From: FEN-1139 sp038207155
GTDB taxonomy: Bacteria; Myxococcota_A; Polyangia; Polyangiales; Polyangiaceae
Assembly: GCA_038207155.1 (NCBI GenBank)
Contig: JBBRAB010000017.1
Span: 1 to 64,000 of the forward strand
Direction: 5' to 3'
Length of the DNA stretch: 64,000 nucleotides
The position numbers and the translations under genes were made by a program. The notes below the pieces were generated by a model. That model made no database searches. It was not told the origin of the DNA and worked only from the letters and a program-made list of their open reading frames with translations. How positions within the stretch are numbered: the stretch's first letter is position 1; every line of letters starts with the position of its first letter. This document shows, piece after piece, positions 6,525 to 15,050 of the stretch.

Positions 6525-9500
6525 ATGGGTAAGCCCCAGCTACTGAAGTTTGCCTCCGTGGTTCTCTCGGTGCTCGTTCCCGCTGCGTGGCTCTTCAGCT
6601 GTTCCGCGGCGGATGACAGCGGGCTCGGAGAAGCCGGGGCCATCTCTGCTCCCAACGGGGGCATGGACCTATGCAAGGATGGCAAGTGTACGAAGGCGAT
6701 TGACGGGGGTTGCGACGGTGGCGCAGCGGTCCGAATCAAGAGCTTTAGTCCGGGGCGTCTGCCTCAGGCCACCAGCGGTGATAGCTGCAATCAAGTGATC
6801 GATTGGGGTGGGAGCGACGCGGGCACCGATCCTGTCGAGCCGCCCCCGTCACTCGAGGAGACGCACGAGTGTCCCGCGGGGACAACCCGGGTCCACGTCC
6901 GCGATATGTGGTCAAAGCCCGCGGTCCCCACACTTGGGAAACTGCCCGCGCGTCCGCCGCTGGTCTACGTGATCGACAACAACGCGTTCAACCGCGCGTA
7001 CGGTGCGCGCCAAGAGAGCGTCGGTTGCGAGTGGTATTCCACCTGCGTGGCGATCGCGCCATCGAACGGCCTGTTCCAGTTCAACGCGCTGCCACTCGGC
7101 TGCATTCAGGACGCGGCACAGGGCGCCTCAGGGCGGCTCGACCTCTCTAGCTACTCGGGAAAAAAGGACGTCTGGGTCGAGTACGATCGCAGCGGGACGG
7201 CGCTCGTGCAGGACTACGCGCAGTATGGCGCGCTGCCTTCAGACCCCGGGCATTTCCTGGCGACCGATGACCCGACGAAGGTCAAGCTTTGCGCCCCGGG
7301 CAAACCGGATCACTCCATTCCGGCGGGTGCAACCAAGCTTCATGTTCGTTGGCCCTGGAGTGATCCCGCCAAGACGGGCTATCCAGGAACGGGTTGCGGT
7401 CTTCAGTCGCTCGGATTCGAGACTCCGCCCTATCCGAGCGCCCTCAAGGTTCAGTTCCCGAACTGCACGATGCAGGCGGTGCTTGAGCTCGAGAACGGGC
7501 AGTGCCCCTGGTACTACGTGCTCGTCCCGGACGACAAATTCGCCGGGAAGGTCGCGCTGCGCTACCCCGACGATCAGAAGAACCTGTTTACGCCCGACAT
7601 CGCCGTGCCTGCGGCCGATCCCAAGGTCAAGGAGTACTGGCTCGGGTACAACGGCGCGCCGGACAACACGGCCATGTTTGGCACGGCGTGTATGAACTGG
7701 TCGCAGCGCGCCAACGCCTACTATTTTTACACCAAGAATCCTGGGCCAGGTTACGCCGGCTGTGGTGGCGATGCGAACATCACGGTGGATCCGTGCAATC
7801 CGCCGGTCCCGGACGGCTACTCGACGGTGCACTTTAGGTACATCTGGGCCGGTCAGAAGATCTTTACCTACTTCCCGAAGCCCGCGTTGATGCCGCGTTG
7901 GATCGTGCTTGAGGTCAACGGTGGTGGCGGTGACAAGGACGTGATCTGCTACCGCGAGGCGGACAGGCCCTGGTTTAACTGTCCGGTCCCGAACCAGGAG
8001 TTCAAGGCGGGCGCCACCTGGCGTGCGGTTGACAAAGCGCATCAACCCGAGTGGAACACCGTGACGCCGCGTGAGTTTCCGGCAAAAACCGGGGAATACT
8101 GGCTGCGCTGGTACTACGGCAAGCCGGACATCGCACTGACGAGCAAGTTCAAGTTCTACGAGTACTATCCCGATGGCACCGGTGGCGACTGGTCCAAGAC
8201 GGGCGACTGGGGCGACAAGAACTGCGCGCCTAAGCCCCCTCCGGCCAGCTTCAAGATCGGCTACGGCGGTTGGTTCCCCTACGACGAGACCAGCTACGCG
8301 TACCAGTACGGTGCGTCGCTATCGCGCACCTTCAAGAATCCCGACACCGTTCAAGACTTGCTCAATGTGTTCACGTTCGAGCGTTACGAGCTGTGGAAGT
8401 CCAAGTACGTCAAATACGACGATGACGCTTGTGGCGCCGGCACGGCGCGCGTGGACTCCTCGGACTCAGTCTCGCCAACCGTCAGTGAAGGCCAGGGCTA
8501 CGGCATGGCAATGGCTGCGGCGATCGGCGACAAGGTGCTGTTCGACAAACTCTGGATGTTCACCCGCCATTATCTCTCACAGAGTGCCAAGAAATTCTGT
8601 GGCGGCCTGATGGGTTGGGCCTGGAAGGGCAAGGGGGACTGCCGTCCTCTCGATAAGCCCTGCGATCCCGACAAGGAAGGTTGTGACGGTGACAAGGACA
8701 GCGCCTTTGACGGCGACGTCGACATTGGGATCGGGCTGGTCTATGCGGCCATGCAATGGCCCGAGTACCGCTCGGCTGCCGCCGGTTGGCTGCAGAAGAT
8801 GGAGTGCGAGATCGACACCGTGAACGACGGCAAGTGGTTCTACGCAACTCCGGGCGACACCTGGAACAAGACCAACTGCAGCGGCTACCCGGGCACTCCG
8901 TGCAGCTACACCAAGGGTGGCAACGGTAAGGTCAATCTCTCCTACTATCCGCCGGGCTACTTCCGCGTCTTCGGGGACTTCCTCAAGGCCTATCTCAATC
9001 CCAAGCTGTACACCGCCGACCAGCGTGAGCAGCATCGCGGGTTCTGGTACAAGACGGCTGAGACGGTCTACGAGATGTTCGAGCGTTGCTACGCCGACGG
9101 CGGGACGCATCCGGCGCTGGTGTCCGACTGGGGCCACTACGCGACTCCTTGCGATAGCAGTGCTGACAACTACAACTGGTCGCGCGCGCTATGGCGGATC
9201 GGGATCGATGCCGCCTGGTTCGGCAATCGCACGGATCTGCCGGAGAATCAGCCTAATTCGTCGGGCAAGTATTCCGGTAAGACCCGCATGCAGGCCAAGG
9301 TTGAGGCGATTCAGGACTTCTACGCCAACTTCTACAAGAAGAATCCTGTAATGGAAAACGCCAACCGCTTCTCCAGCATCTGCCAGCAGTTGTCGTCCGA
9401 CGGCGCGGCCAGCGGTTGTGACCCAGCGCTTGGTCACAACTCGTATTTCGTCAACACCGCCATGTGCGCCTACGTCAGCGTCTACGACAACGCGGGGGCG

Positions 9501-9647
9501 ACCACTCCCGATATTCGGCGTGAAGCTGTCGAGGAGGCCGTCTCGACGAGCATCATCAATGACCGCTACTATCAGGAATCGATCGGCGTCTACACCCTGA
9601 TGTTCCTGACCGGTAATTTCCCGAACCCCATGATGGTAGGTAAGTAG
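6525..9647 (+). CDS. GH8 glycoside hydrolase lipoprotein with three N-terminal repeat modules
   Basis: This 1040-aa predicted secreted lipoprotein has a signal ending PAAWLFSCS, with the lipobox Cys near residue 26. Residues about 115-560 hold three related modules that open with TTRVHVRDMW (120), ATKLHVRWPW (269) and YSTVHFRYIW (431). They look like starch/carbohydrate-binding-type beta modules. The C-terminal half (about 575-1035) is a glycoside hydrolase family 8 (alpha/alpha)6 barrel. VSEGQGYGM carries the presumed catalytic acid Glu655, and FDGDVDIGIGL carries the Asp residues 729-733. GH8 enzymes cut beta-1,4-glucans, xylans or chitosan. The substrate here is not evident. GAGGAAGG stands just before the ATG. 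The stop is 1 nt before the next lipoprotein gene. Confidence 0.85.
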   Translation: MGKPQLLKFASVVLSVLVPAAWLFSCSAADDSGLGEAGAISAPNGGMDLCKDGKCTKAIDGGCDGGAAVRIKSFSPGRLPQATSGDSCNQVIDWGGSDAGTDPVEPPPSLEETHECPAGTTRVHVRDMWSKPAVPTLGKLPARPPLVYVIDNNAFNRAYGARQESVGCEWYSTCVAIAPSNGLFQFNALPLGCIQDAAQGASGRLDLSSYSGKKDVWVEYDRSGTALVQDYAQYGALPSDPGHFLATDDPTKVKLCAPGKPDHSIPAGATKLHVRWPWSDPAKTGYPGTGCGLQSLGFETPPYPSALKVQFPNCTMQAVLELENGQCPWYYVLVPDDKFAGKVALRYPDDQKNLFTPDIAVPAADPKVKEYWLGYNGAPDNTAMFGTACMNWSQRANAYYFYTKNPGPGYAGCGGDANITVDPCNPPVPDGYSTVHFRYIWAGQKIFTYFPKPALMPRWIVLEVNGGGGDKDVICYREADRPWFNCPVPNQEFKAGATWRAVDKAHQPEWNTVTPREFPAKTGEYWLRWYYGKPDIALTSKFKFYEYYPDGTGGDWSKTGDWGDKNCAPKPPPASFKIGYGGWFPYDETSYAYQYGASLSRTFKNPDTVQDLLNVFTFERYELWKSKYVKYDDDACGAGTARVDSSDSVSPTVSEGQGYGMAMAAAIGDKVLFDKLWMFTRHYLSQSAKKFCGGLMGWAWKGKGDCRPLDKPCDPDKEGCDGDKDSAFDGDVDIGIGLVYAAMQWPEYRSAAAGWLQKMECEIDTVNDGKWFYATPGDTWNKTNCSGYPGTPCSYTKGGNGKVNLSYYPPGYFRVFGDFLKAYLNPKLYTADQREQHRGFWYKTAETVYEMFERCYADGGTHPALVSDWGHYATPCDSSADNYNWSRALWRIGIDAAWFGNRTDLPENQPNSSGKYSGKTRMQAKVEAIQDFYANFYKKNPVMENANRFSSICQQLSSDGAASGCDPALGHNSYFVNTAMCAYVSVYDNAGATTPDIRREAVEEAVSTSIINDRYYQESIGVYTLMFLTGNFPNPMMVGK

Positions 9648-9648
9648 C

Positions 9649-10035
9649 ATGAGCCGTAATTCGCGATGGTTCTGGCTGCTCGTCGGCGCGCTGCCCGTCG
9701 TTGCAGTCGCGTGCGGTGCCTCGGAGAACTCCAGCCTCGGTGAGCCCGCCGCTCAAGGCGGGGCTCAGGCTCAGGGGGCGGCCGCGTCGAAGGGCGGCGC
9801 TGGCCAGGTTCAGGGCGGCGCGGCGTCGCATCTGCCTCCGTCAACGGTGGTGGATCCGGACACCTACGCCACCTCGTGCGAGCAGGAAAAATGCACGGCC
9901 ACCGAGAAATGCCTGCAGTCCGCGTCCGGTTCCTCCTGCGCGGTTGCCTGCGAGGGGCAGCTGGTCTGCTCCGAGAAGGCGCAGCTCTCGTTCTGTGATC
10001 GCCAAGGCGGCCTCGTCGGCTGCGCGGCTCCTTAA
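9649..10035 (+). CDS. Small cysteine-rich lipoprotein
   Basis: This 128-aa predicted lipoprotein has the signal MSRNSRWFWLLVGALPVVAV followed by a lipobox-like VAC at Cys22. A Gly/Gln/Ala-rich linker leads to a compact C-terminal domain with about eight cysteines (CEQEKC, TEKC, SSCAVAC, LVC, FC, GCA), probably disulfide bonded. The gene begins one base after the stop of the GH8 gene, so the two are almost certainly co-translated and may act together on the cell surface. I do not recognise the C-terminal domain. Confidence 0.75.
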   Translation: MSRNSRWFWLLVGALPVVAVACGASENSSLGEPAAQGGAQAQGAAASKGGAGQVQGGAASHLPPSTVVDPDTYATSCEQEKCTATEKCLQSASGSSCAVACEGQLVCSEKAQLSFCDRQGGLVGCAAP

Positions 10036-10050
10036 GGTCAGCCTTGCAAA

Positions 10051-10073
10051 CGAGGGGCGCGCGGCGCCCCTCG
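10051..10073. terminator. Strong hairpin after the GH8 operon
   Basis: A perfect 10-bp inverted repeat (CGAGGGGCGC) with a 3-nt loop begins 15 nt after the stop at 10035. No T-tract follows, so it is a terminator-like structure rather than a textbook one. Confidence 0.6.
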
Positions 10074-10076
10074 GTC

Positions 10077-10168
10077 GCGCCGTGCACGGATGACCGAGCC
10101 TTCGGTTCGCTGCTGCAGCTACGCGCCGTGCACGGATGACCGAGCCTTCGGTTCGCCGCTGCAGCTAC
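10077..10168. repeat. 46-bp tandem duplication
   Basis: Two adjacent 46-bp copies start at 10077 and 10123 and differ at about one position. Each contains the short palindrome ACCGAGCCTTCGGT. The second copy runs 4 bp into the end of the minus-strand amidotransferase gene. Confidence 0.9.
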
Positions 10169-10947
10169 GCGCTGCGTCGGGCGACGATGGCTCCGGCCTG
10201 AAACACCAGGAGCTCATTGGGCTCGAAGGATGTCCAGACTTCTCCGTCCGTGAGCGGGGTTGTCGCGATCACCGTCACCCGATCCTCTGGCTGCGTGACT
10301 TGGCGAAAGTCGACGCACAGATCCTTGTCGAGCAGTCGAACGCTTTGAAACGGAGCCTGTCGAAGCACGTAGCTGAGTTTCGTCGAGCAGAAGGCGAACA
10401 ACAGCGAGCCCTCGGAAAGCAGAAAGTTGAACGTTCCGAGCTGTCGTAGCTCGCCGGCGACCTCCGCGATTGAGTCCACCAAGGCCTCAAATGCTGGGCG
10501 ACCTGCTGGGTGCTTGAGCCGAAGTTGCTCCAGGATGTGACAGAACGCCGCTTCGCTATCGGTCGCTCCCACGGGGGAAAACCAACCCTGACGGCGGCTG
10601 GGTGAAAAGCCCGGCAAGTTGCCGTTGTGAGCAAACACCCAGTAGCTGCCCCAGAGTTCTCGTTGAAAAGGGTGACAGTTCTCGAGCGCCACCTGGCCTT
10701 GCGTGGCCTTGCGAATATGCGCAATGACCGTCCGACTCTTGATCGGGTACTGGCGAACCAGCTCCGCGATCGGCGAGCTGTTGGACGGCTGCGCGTCGAG
10801 AAAGAGTCTCACTCCGGTGCCCTCGAAGAAGGCAATGCCCCAGCCATCGGCGTGTTCGTCCGTCGCGCCACCGCGCAACGAGAAACCGCCGAACGAGAAG
10901 CAGATGTCCGTCGGGACGTTGCAACTCATTCCCAGCAGCTGGCACAT
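10165..10947 (-). CDS. Class II glutamine amidotransferase (YafJ/EgtC-like)
   Basis: This 260-aa protein uses the start at 10947, because this exposes MCQLLGMSC, where Cys2 is the Ntn-type nucleophile after Met removal. A longer reading would bury it. Family blocks seen are EHADGWGIAFF, IAHIRKATQG, NCHPFQ, WVFAHNGNL and TDSEAAFCHIL. Stand-alone proteins of this type (YafJ, EgtC) hydrolyse gamma-glutamyl amides. The substrate cannot be read from sequence, and no ergothioneine genes are in the window. It is divergent from the FHA gene at 11118. Confidence 0.88.
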   Translation of the reverse strand: MCQLLGMSCNVPTDICFSFGGFSLRGGATDEHADGWGIAFFEGTGVRLFLDAQPSNSSPIAELVRQYPIKSRTVIAHIRKATQGQVALENCHPFQRELWGSYWVFAHNGNLPGFSPSRRQGWFSPVGATDSEAAFCHILEQLRLKHPAGRPAFEALVDSIAEVAGELRQLGTFNFLLSEGSLLFAFCSTKLSYVLRQAPFQSVRLLDKDLCVDFRQVTQPEDRVTVIATTPLTDGEVWTSFEPNELLVFQAGAIVARRSA

Positions 10948-11117
10948 CGAGCTCGTCTTGTAGCATGGAGCAGAAGCTCGAAGAGACGCGGTCGGACAAT
11001 GGGCCTGAGGTGAGGAGGACCTGACTGTTGGTGGTGGGAATCCCCCAGCACCTGTTGGAAAGCTATGGAAATTCAACAGGTTGTTGGCGTCAGCGAGAAC
11101 CTGAGTATGATGCCGAC

Positions 11118-12080
11118 ATGGGTGTCATTGAGCGGCCCGATGGTCAGCGTTTCACCCTCGGAACGAGGAGTCTGATCGGACGTGCTGCGTACTGCGCGGT
11201 TCGCCTCGATGACCCGATCGCGTCCGCCGAGCACGCTGCCATCCACTGGGACGGCTCGCTCTGGGTGGTGCGAGATCTCGCCAGTACCAACGGGACCTGG
11301 GTGGACGGAGTCCGGATCGACGTTGGCAAGAAGGTTGAGATCACGAGCGGCTCGAAGCTGAGCTTCGGTCGGCGCTCGAACCGTTGGACGCTGGTTGAGG
11401 CCTCTGCTCCTCGGGTGCGTTTTCGACGCTTGGAGCCGCCGAGCTACGTCGTCGAGCCGACCGGTGGCATCGCCGTACTGCCCAGTGAAGAGCAACCCCT
11501 CGTCACCCTCTGCGCGGGTCCCGACGGTTGGTTCGCTGATCGGGAGGGAGAGGGGCGCTTGCTCAAGGACCAGGAGTTGCTCGTGGTCGATTCCGACCAT
11601 TGGCGCGTGGAACTACCGCCCGCGCTGTCTGGCGTCGATGACACCGGGTTTGGCTCGAGCACGAGTTGGGCAGCTTTCGAGCAGATCCAGCAACTTCGCT
11701 TCGAGGTGAGTCGCGATCGCGAGGCCATCAGCCTGGCGCTCGAGGCGGGCAGTCAGATCAAGCGACTCGGGCACCGCGCCTATCACGAGCTCCTGTTGGT
11801 CCTCGCTGAGGCACGCTTGCGTGATCGCGCTGCAGGGTTTGACGAAGACGAGTGCGGCTGGCTCTACTCCAATGAGCTGGCCAAGGCGATCGCCGCCGAC
11901 GTCGGCAAAGTGAACGTCGACGTCTATCGACTTCGACAGCAGTTCGATCTGGCTGGGATACTCGAGGCCCACCGGATCGTGGAGCGCCGCGGGACCACTC
12001 GCCAACTCCGGATCGGGGTAAGGCAGCTGGAAATCGTCGAAGGCGCGACCCTGCGCTCGACGCCACCGGCCGAGTCGTGA
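11118..12080 (+). CDS. FHA-domain protein with C-terminal winged-helix-like region
   Basis: This 320-aa protein uses the ATG at 11118, because the FHA domain follows at once. FHA residues about 15-85 include LIGRAAYC, SAEHAAI and STNGTWVDG, the phosphothreonine-binding signature. A middle beta-rich part with no recognised fold is followed by a helical segment (about 215-245). The C-terminal part (about 230-300), with ELAKAIAADVGKVNVDVYRL, resembles a winged-helix DNA-binding domain. The layout suggests a regulator controlled by Ser/Thr phosphorylation. No Ser/Thr kinase lies in the window. DNA binding is inferred. Confidence 0.8.
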   Translation: MGVIERPDGQRFTLGTRSLIGRAAYCAVRLDDPIASAEHAAIHWDGSLWVVRDLASTNGTWVDGVRIDVGKKVEITSGSKLSFGRRSNRWTLVEASAPRVRFRRLEPPSYVVEPTGGIAVLPSEEQPLVTLCAGPDGWFADREGEGRLLKDQELLVVDSDHWRVELPPALSGVDDTGFGSSTSWAAFEQIQQLRFEVSRDREAISLALEAGSQIKRLGHRAYHELLLVLAEARLRDRAAGFDEDECGWLYSNELAKAIAADVGKVNVDVYRLRQQFDLAGILEAHRIVERRGTTRQLRIGVRQLEIVEGATLRSTPPAES

Positions 12081-12203
12081 GGGATGCTCCGCTGGCGGTC
12101 AAGTGTTCAGCCAGCTCCCCGTCCGGTCAGCGGCAAGCGCGGTAACCTGCTGGTTTGCGGACAGGATTTGCGAAGTCAGGGGCGACCGTTGTAACTAGAC
12201 ACC

Positions 12204-13202
12204 ATGACGTTGCGCCTCGCCCAGGACACGGAGCTGCTGACGATAGTTCGCCGAGGGGGCGAGGCGACCCCGGCCGCGTTCGCCGAGCTCGTGCGGCAAT
12301 CCTATCCCGAGGTGTGGCGGACCCTGACGTCAGTCCTGGGTGCGGCCACCGAGAGCGTCAACATCGAACCCGGCGACACTGTGCTCGTGCGTGACGACTG
12401 CTGCGTGATGCAGCGCGACAAGCTCGTGCGTCGCCGCTTCCAGAGGCGTGACGAGGAGCATCGACTCGAAGACGGTGATCTGGTGGACGCCCCCCCGCAC
12501 GCCGACGACTACTGGAAGGAGTTTGATGCACCGCGCAATGGCGTCGCTCGCATTGAGTGGGATCGCGGCTACTGGGGTCAGGATCTGGCCAACGAGCAGC
12601 GCACGGGACGCGTGATGATCGCGACCTGTGAGGCGCTCAGTGTTCCGATCAAGGAGTTTGCCTTGAAATCCCTGTCGGACTCGGCGCGGCGCGAGTTCTC
12701 CGAGGCGTTCGCCACGCGCTGCATCCCTTTGATGCTCAATCAGTTCTTCGGCGTCAGGGCGTTTCTCGGGAGCCCGGATACCCTGCTCGTGGCCCGCGCC
12801 GATCAGCATGGTACCGACAAGCTTCAGGCTGCTGCTCGCAATCCTCCCCGTCCTGATTCTCAATACATCATTGAGGAGCTCCCGCGCACCAAGCCCGAGG
12901 CATTTCGCTTCTTCGAAGCCCTCACGACGAGCGCGCGTGAGAGTGGGCTCGGACGCGCGGAAAAATCCGTGCAAGGGCTCCCGAAGTCAGTGGTGCTCGA
13001 CATCCTGACCTTGATCGCCGTGCCCCAGTTCCACGGCACGCTCGGTAACCTCCTGCGCATGCAGTTCGTATTCATCCAGCCCTTCACCGTGCTGGCAGCC
13101 AATTTGGCCAATGCGGGCGCGGTGTTGCAGCCGGCCTGGGACATGCACACGCAGCTGCGGATCCTGTCGTCCGCTCTGGCCAGCGGGCTACCGCTCGAAT
13201 AG
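12204..13202 (+). CDS. Hypothetical protein, 332 aa
   Basis: I do not recognise a family. The protein begins MTLRLAQDTELLTIVRRGGE, has a charged middle part (RDEEHRLEDGDLVDAPPHAD) and a more hydrophobic C-terminus (VVLDILTLIAVPQFHGTLGN and onward). There is no signal peptide, and a membrane helix is not convincing. It follows the FHA-wHTH gene on the same strand after 123 nt. Codon use looks like its neighbours, so it is probably a real native gene. Confidence 0.65.
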   Translation: MTLRLAQDTELLTIVRRGGEATPAAFAELVRQSYPEVWRTLTSVLGAATESVNIEPGDTVLVRDDCCVMQRDKLVRRRFQRRDEEHRLEDGDLVDAPPHADDYWKEFDAPRNGVARIEWDRGYWGQDLANEQRTGRVMIATCEALSVPIKEFALKSLSDSARREFSEAFATRCIPLMLNQFFGVRAFLGSPDTLLVARADQHGTDKLQAAARNPPRPDSQYIIEELPRTKPEAFRFFEALTTSARESGLGRAEKSVQGLPKSVVLDILTLIAVPQFHGTLGNLLRMQFVFIQPFTVLAANLANAGAVLQPAWDMHTQLRILSSALASGLPLE

Positions 13203-13234
13203 CTGAGCAGCCTCTCGCGATTGGCGGACTCGAC

Positions 13235-13558
13235 TCACTCGTCGACCGCGAGGAGCGCCTCAGTCAGTAACTGAAGGCGCTCAAAGGTGAACGAGACGCG
13301 CTCGACGGGCGAAAGTGCCGCGACTCGTTTGGCAAAATCGCGCAGACTGAGGCGCTTGGCTTGGCCCATTCGCTCCGGGATCTCGATCCTGAGCTCAACC
13401 TCGAGTGCGAGCAGCAGCACAGCCCAGTCGAGCCCGCTAAAGTCCGGGCGAGCCGCGCGCAAGGCGCTGAGGGGACTGGCTGGGTCGACTTGTCCTTCGA
13501 GGGCCGACTGAACCAGCTGAACCACGCGAGTCTCTCGGGATTTAGGGCGCTCCGCCAT
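13235..13558 (-). CDS. Small acyl-carrier-protein-like protein lacking the carrier serine
   Basis: This 107-aa protein has a middle part, SGLDWAVLLLALEVELRIEI, that follows the helix-II pattern of acyl carrier proteins (DSLDxVELVMALEEEFGIEIP). It continues with PERMGQAKRLSLRDFAKRV, like ACP helix III. The phosphopantetheine-bearing DSL is replaced by SGLDW, so 4'-phosphopantetheine attachment looks unlikely. The resemblance is by eye and could be chance. The gene starts 5 nt after the stop of an FHA gene and should be co-translated with it. Confidence 0.6.
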   Translation of the reverse strand: MAERPKSRETRVVQLVQSALEGQVDPASPLSALRAARPDFSGLDWAVLLLALEVELRIEIPERMGQAKRLSLRDFAKRVAALSPVERVSFTFERLQLLTEALLAVDE

Positions 13559-13563
13559 GGGGC

Positions 13564-13989
13564 TTACTCCTCGGTGTCGTGCTTGGCGTTGATGGAGTAT
13601 TTGCGTACTTGGGTCAAAAAATCCTTGGGCTGCCAGTACTGAAACTCGAAGCGCCCAAGGATCAGCTTGGCCCCCGACCGCATCGGCATGGCCTCATTCT
13701 GGGCGAGGCGATGACCCTCGAGAAAGGTGCCGTTGGTCGAGCCAATATCGATCACGCGCAGACCGAAAGGTGTTGCCTCAAACGCGCAGTGCTCGGTCGA
13801 GATCGATAGCTCGGGGACCACGACATCCGCGTCGCTGGTTCGGCCAACGACGATGCGCGCGGTGCTCGCGCTCTCCAGAACGCCAAGGATCCCCACCCCG
13901 ATCAGAACGCTCGAGGTAGGGTAGTCGCTGAAGAATCGGGCTTCACCGCGGGTACGCAGGTCGGTCGCTAGATTGCGAAGGTACGCCAT
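13564..13989 (-). CDS. FHA-domain protein, 141 aa
   Basis: This protein is essentially a single FHA domain. The marks are IVVGRTSDADVVV, then SISTEHC and IGSTNGTFLEGHRL, with a short N-terminal helix (MAYLRNLATDLRTR). FHA domains bind phosphothreonine peptides and often assemble signalling or secretion complexes. It is the first gene of a two-gene unit with the ACP-like protein, and it is divergent from the short lipoprotein gene at 14042. The ATG start is clear. Confidence 0.88.
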   Translation of the reverse strand: MAYLRNLATDLRTRGEARFFSDYPTSSVLIGVGILGVLESASTARIVVGRTSDADVVVPELSISTEHCAFEATPFGLRVIDIGSTNGTFLEGHRLAQNEAMPMRSGAKLILGRFEFQYWQPKDFLTQVRKYSINAKHDTEE

Positions 13990-14041
13990 AGGCAGTGGGT
14001 TTCCCCACGCCCCAGACTATCCTGCTACTCTCAGCCTTGCC

Positions 14042-14284
14042 ATGGGAACGCGCTCCTCTTTCCCGCCCCTCGCGGCGGCCGGACTCGCTCTGCTCGCGTG
14101 CGACGCCAACACGAGCGTCGACGTGTCGGAGCCGGGACCCGTCGTGACGCGGATCTATCGGACTCAGCCGTCGCCTGTGGGGGGAGCGGGCGGCGAAGAG
14201 GCGAACGCGAACGGTGCGGCGGGCTCACCTGCAGGAGCCTCAAGCGTCGCTGGGGCCACTGGGGTGGCCCTGGAGCCGCTCTAA
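14042..14284 (+). CDS. Short predicted lipoprotein
   Basis: This 80-aa protein begins MGTRSSFPPLAAAGLALLAC, with lipobox LLAC at Cys20. The mature part is short and becomes Gly/Ala/Ser/Asn rich (GGAGGEEANANGAAGSPAGA), as is common in surface lipoproteins of this genome. No domain is recognised. Its 3' end overlaps the convergent HAD phosphatase gene by 4 bp. It may be a stub of a longer ancestor. Confidence 0.55.
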   Translation: MGTRSSFPPLAAAGLALLACDANTSVDVSEPGPVVTRIYRTQPSPVGGAGGEEANANGAAGSPAGASSVAGATGVALEPL

Positions 14285-14988
14285 ACCGCTTCCACGCCGA
14301 CCAAAGCAACCAGTGCGCCCGGATCGGTGAGATCCGCATATGCCCAGGTTGCACCCGCGCTTTTGAGCTCTTCGACTGGGACACCGCTGGTGCCGACCGC
14401 GAGCACTTCCGCGCCGATGGCGAGGCCCGCCGCGATATCGAGCGCGGTGTCACCGATCACGACGACTCGGCATTGAGAGGGTTCAAGGCCCCAGTTGGCA
14501 GCACCACGTCGCGCTCCGGCTGCGAGGAGTTCAGAGCGTGCGAGCGCGTCCGAGCCGAAACCGCCGAAGCCAAAGCGCTCCGACAGCCCGACCCTGCCGA
14601 GCTTGGCGTAAGCGCCCTGCCGAAGGTTGCCAGTGCCAAGACCGATCGCCAGGTGAGGCCCCGCAATCGCGAGCGCGTCGAGTAGTTCAAGGACGCCGGG
14701 AAGGATTTTTACTTCCGTGGACGCATTGAGCTCCTGATTGAGCAGCTCGATGTAACGGGCTTCCATCGGACCGTCGAGCTGCTGGGCGGCGTCAAGCTTG
14801 GCGGCCGTGAGTCCAGCCGCCAGGATCGCGACATCCGTCATGCCACGCAGGTCGACTCCAGCCAGGGAGTCTGCAACTCCCGTGCGTTCAGCAATGGTCG
14901 CCTCGAAGGCGCGGCGCCCGGCACCGTCGGCGTGGAGGAGGGTTCCGTCGATGTCGAATAGGAGGATGGTGCGCTGCGGCTGTCCCAT
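14281..14988 (-). CDS. HAD-family hydrolase, phosphoglycolate phosphatase-like
   Basis: This 235-aa cytosolic HAD-superfamily phosphatase has motif I LLFDIDGTLLHADG (nucleophile and acid Asp). A helical cap follows, then motif II GLGTGNLRQG (the usual Thr/Ser position) and the C-terminal GDTALDIAAG Mg-binding motif IV. The overall pattern resembles Gph/PGP-type phosphatases that dephosphorylate small metabolites. The substrate is not defined. It is monocistronic and convergent with the short lipoprotein gene. Confidence 0.85.
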   Translation of the reverse strand: MGQPQRTILLFDIDGTLLHADGAGRRAFEATIAERTGVADSLAGVDLRGMTDVAILAAGLTAAKLDAAQQLDGPMEARYIELLNQELNASTEVKILPGVLELLDALAIAGPHLAIGLGTGNLRQGAYAKLGRVGLSERFGFGGFGSDALARSELLAAGARRGAANWGLEPSQCRVVVIGDTALDIAAGLAIGAEVLAVGTSGVPVEELKSAGATWAYADLTDPGALVALVGVEAV

Positions 14989-15050
14989 GGGCGGCCGAGC
15001 CTAACCATCATTTCCCGGGGCTCGCAAGCTTTGGGCTGGAATTATCGGGT

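Noticed and set aside
7239..8045. 268-codon open frame on the minus strand
   Set aside because: It lies wholly inside the GH8 gene on the opposite strand and has no recognisable domain.
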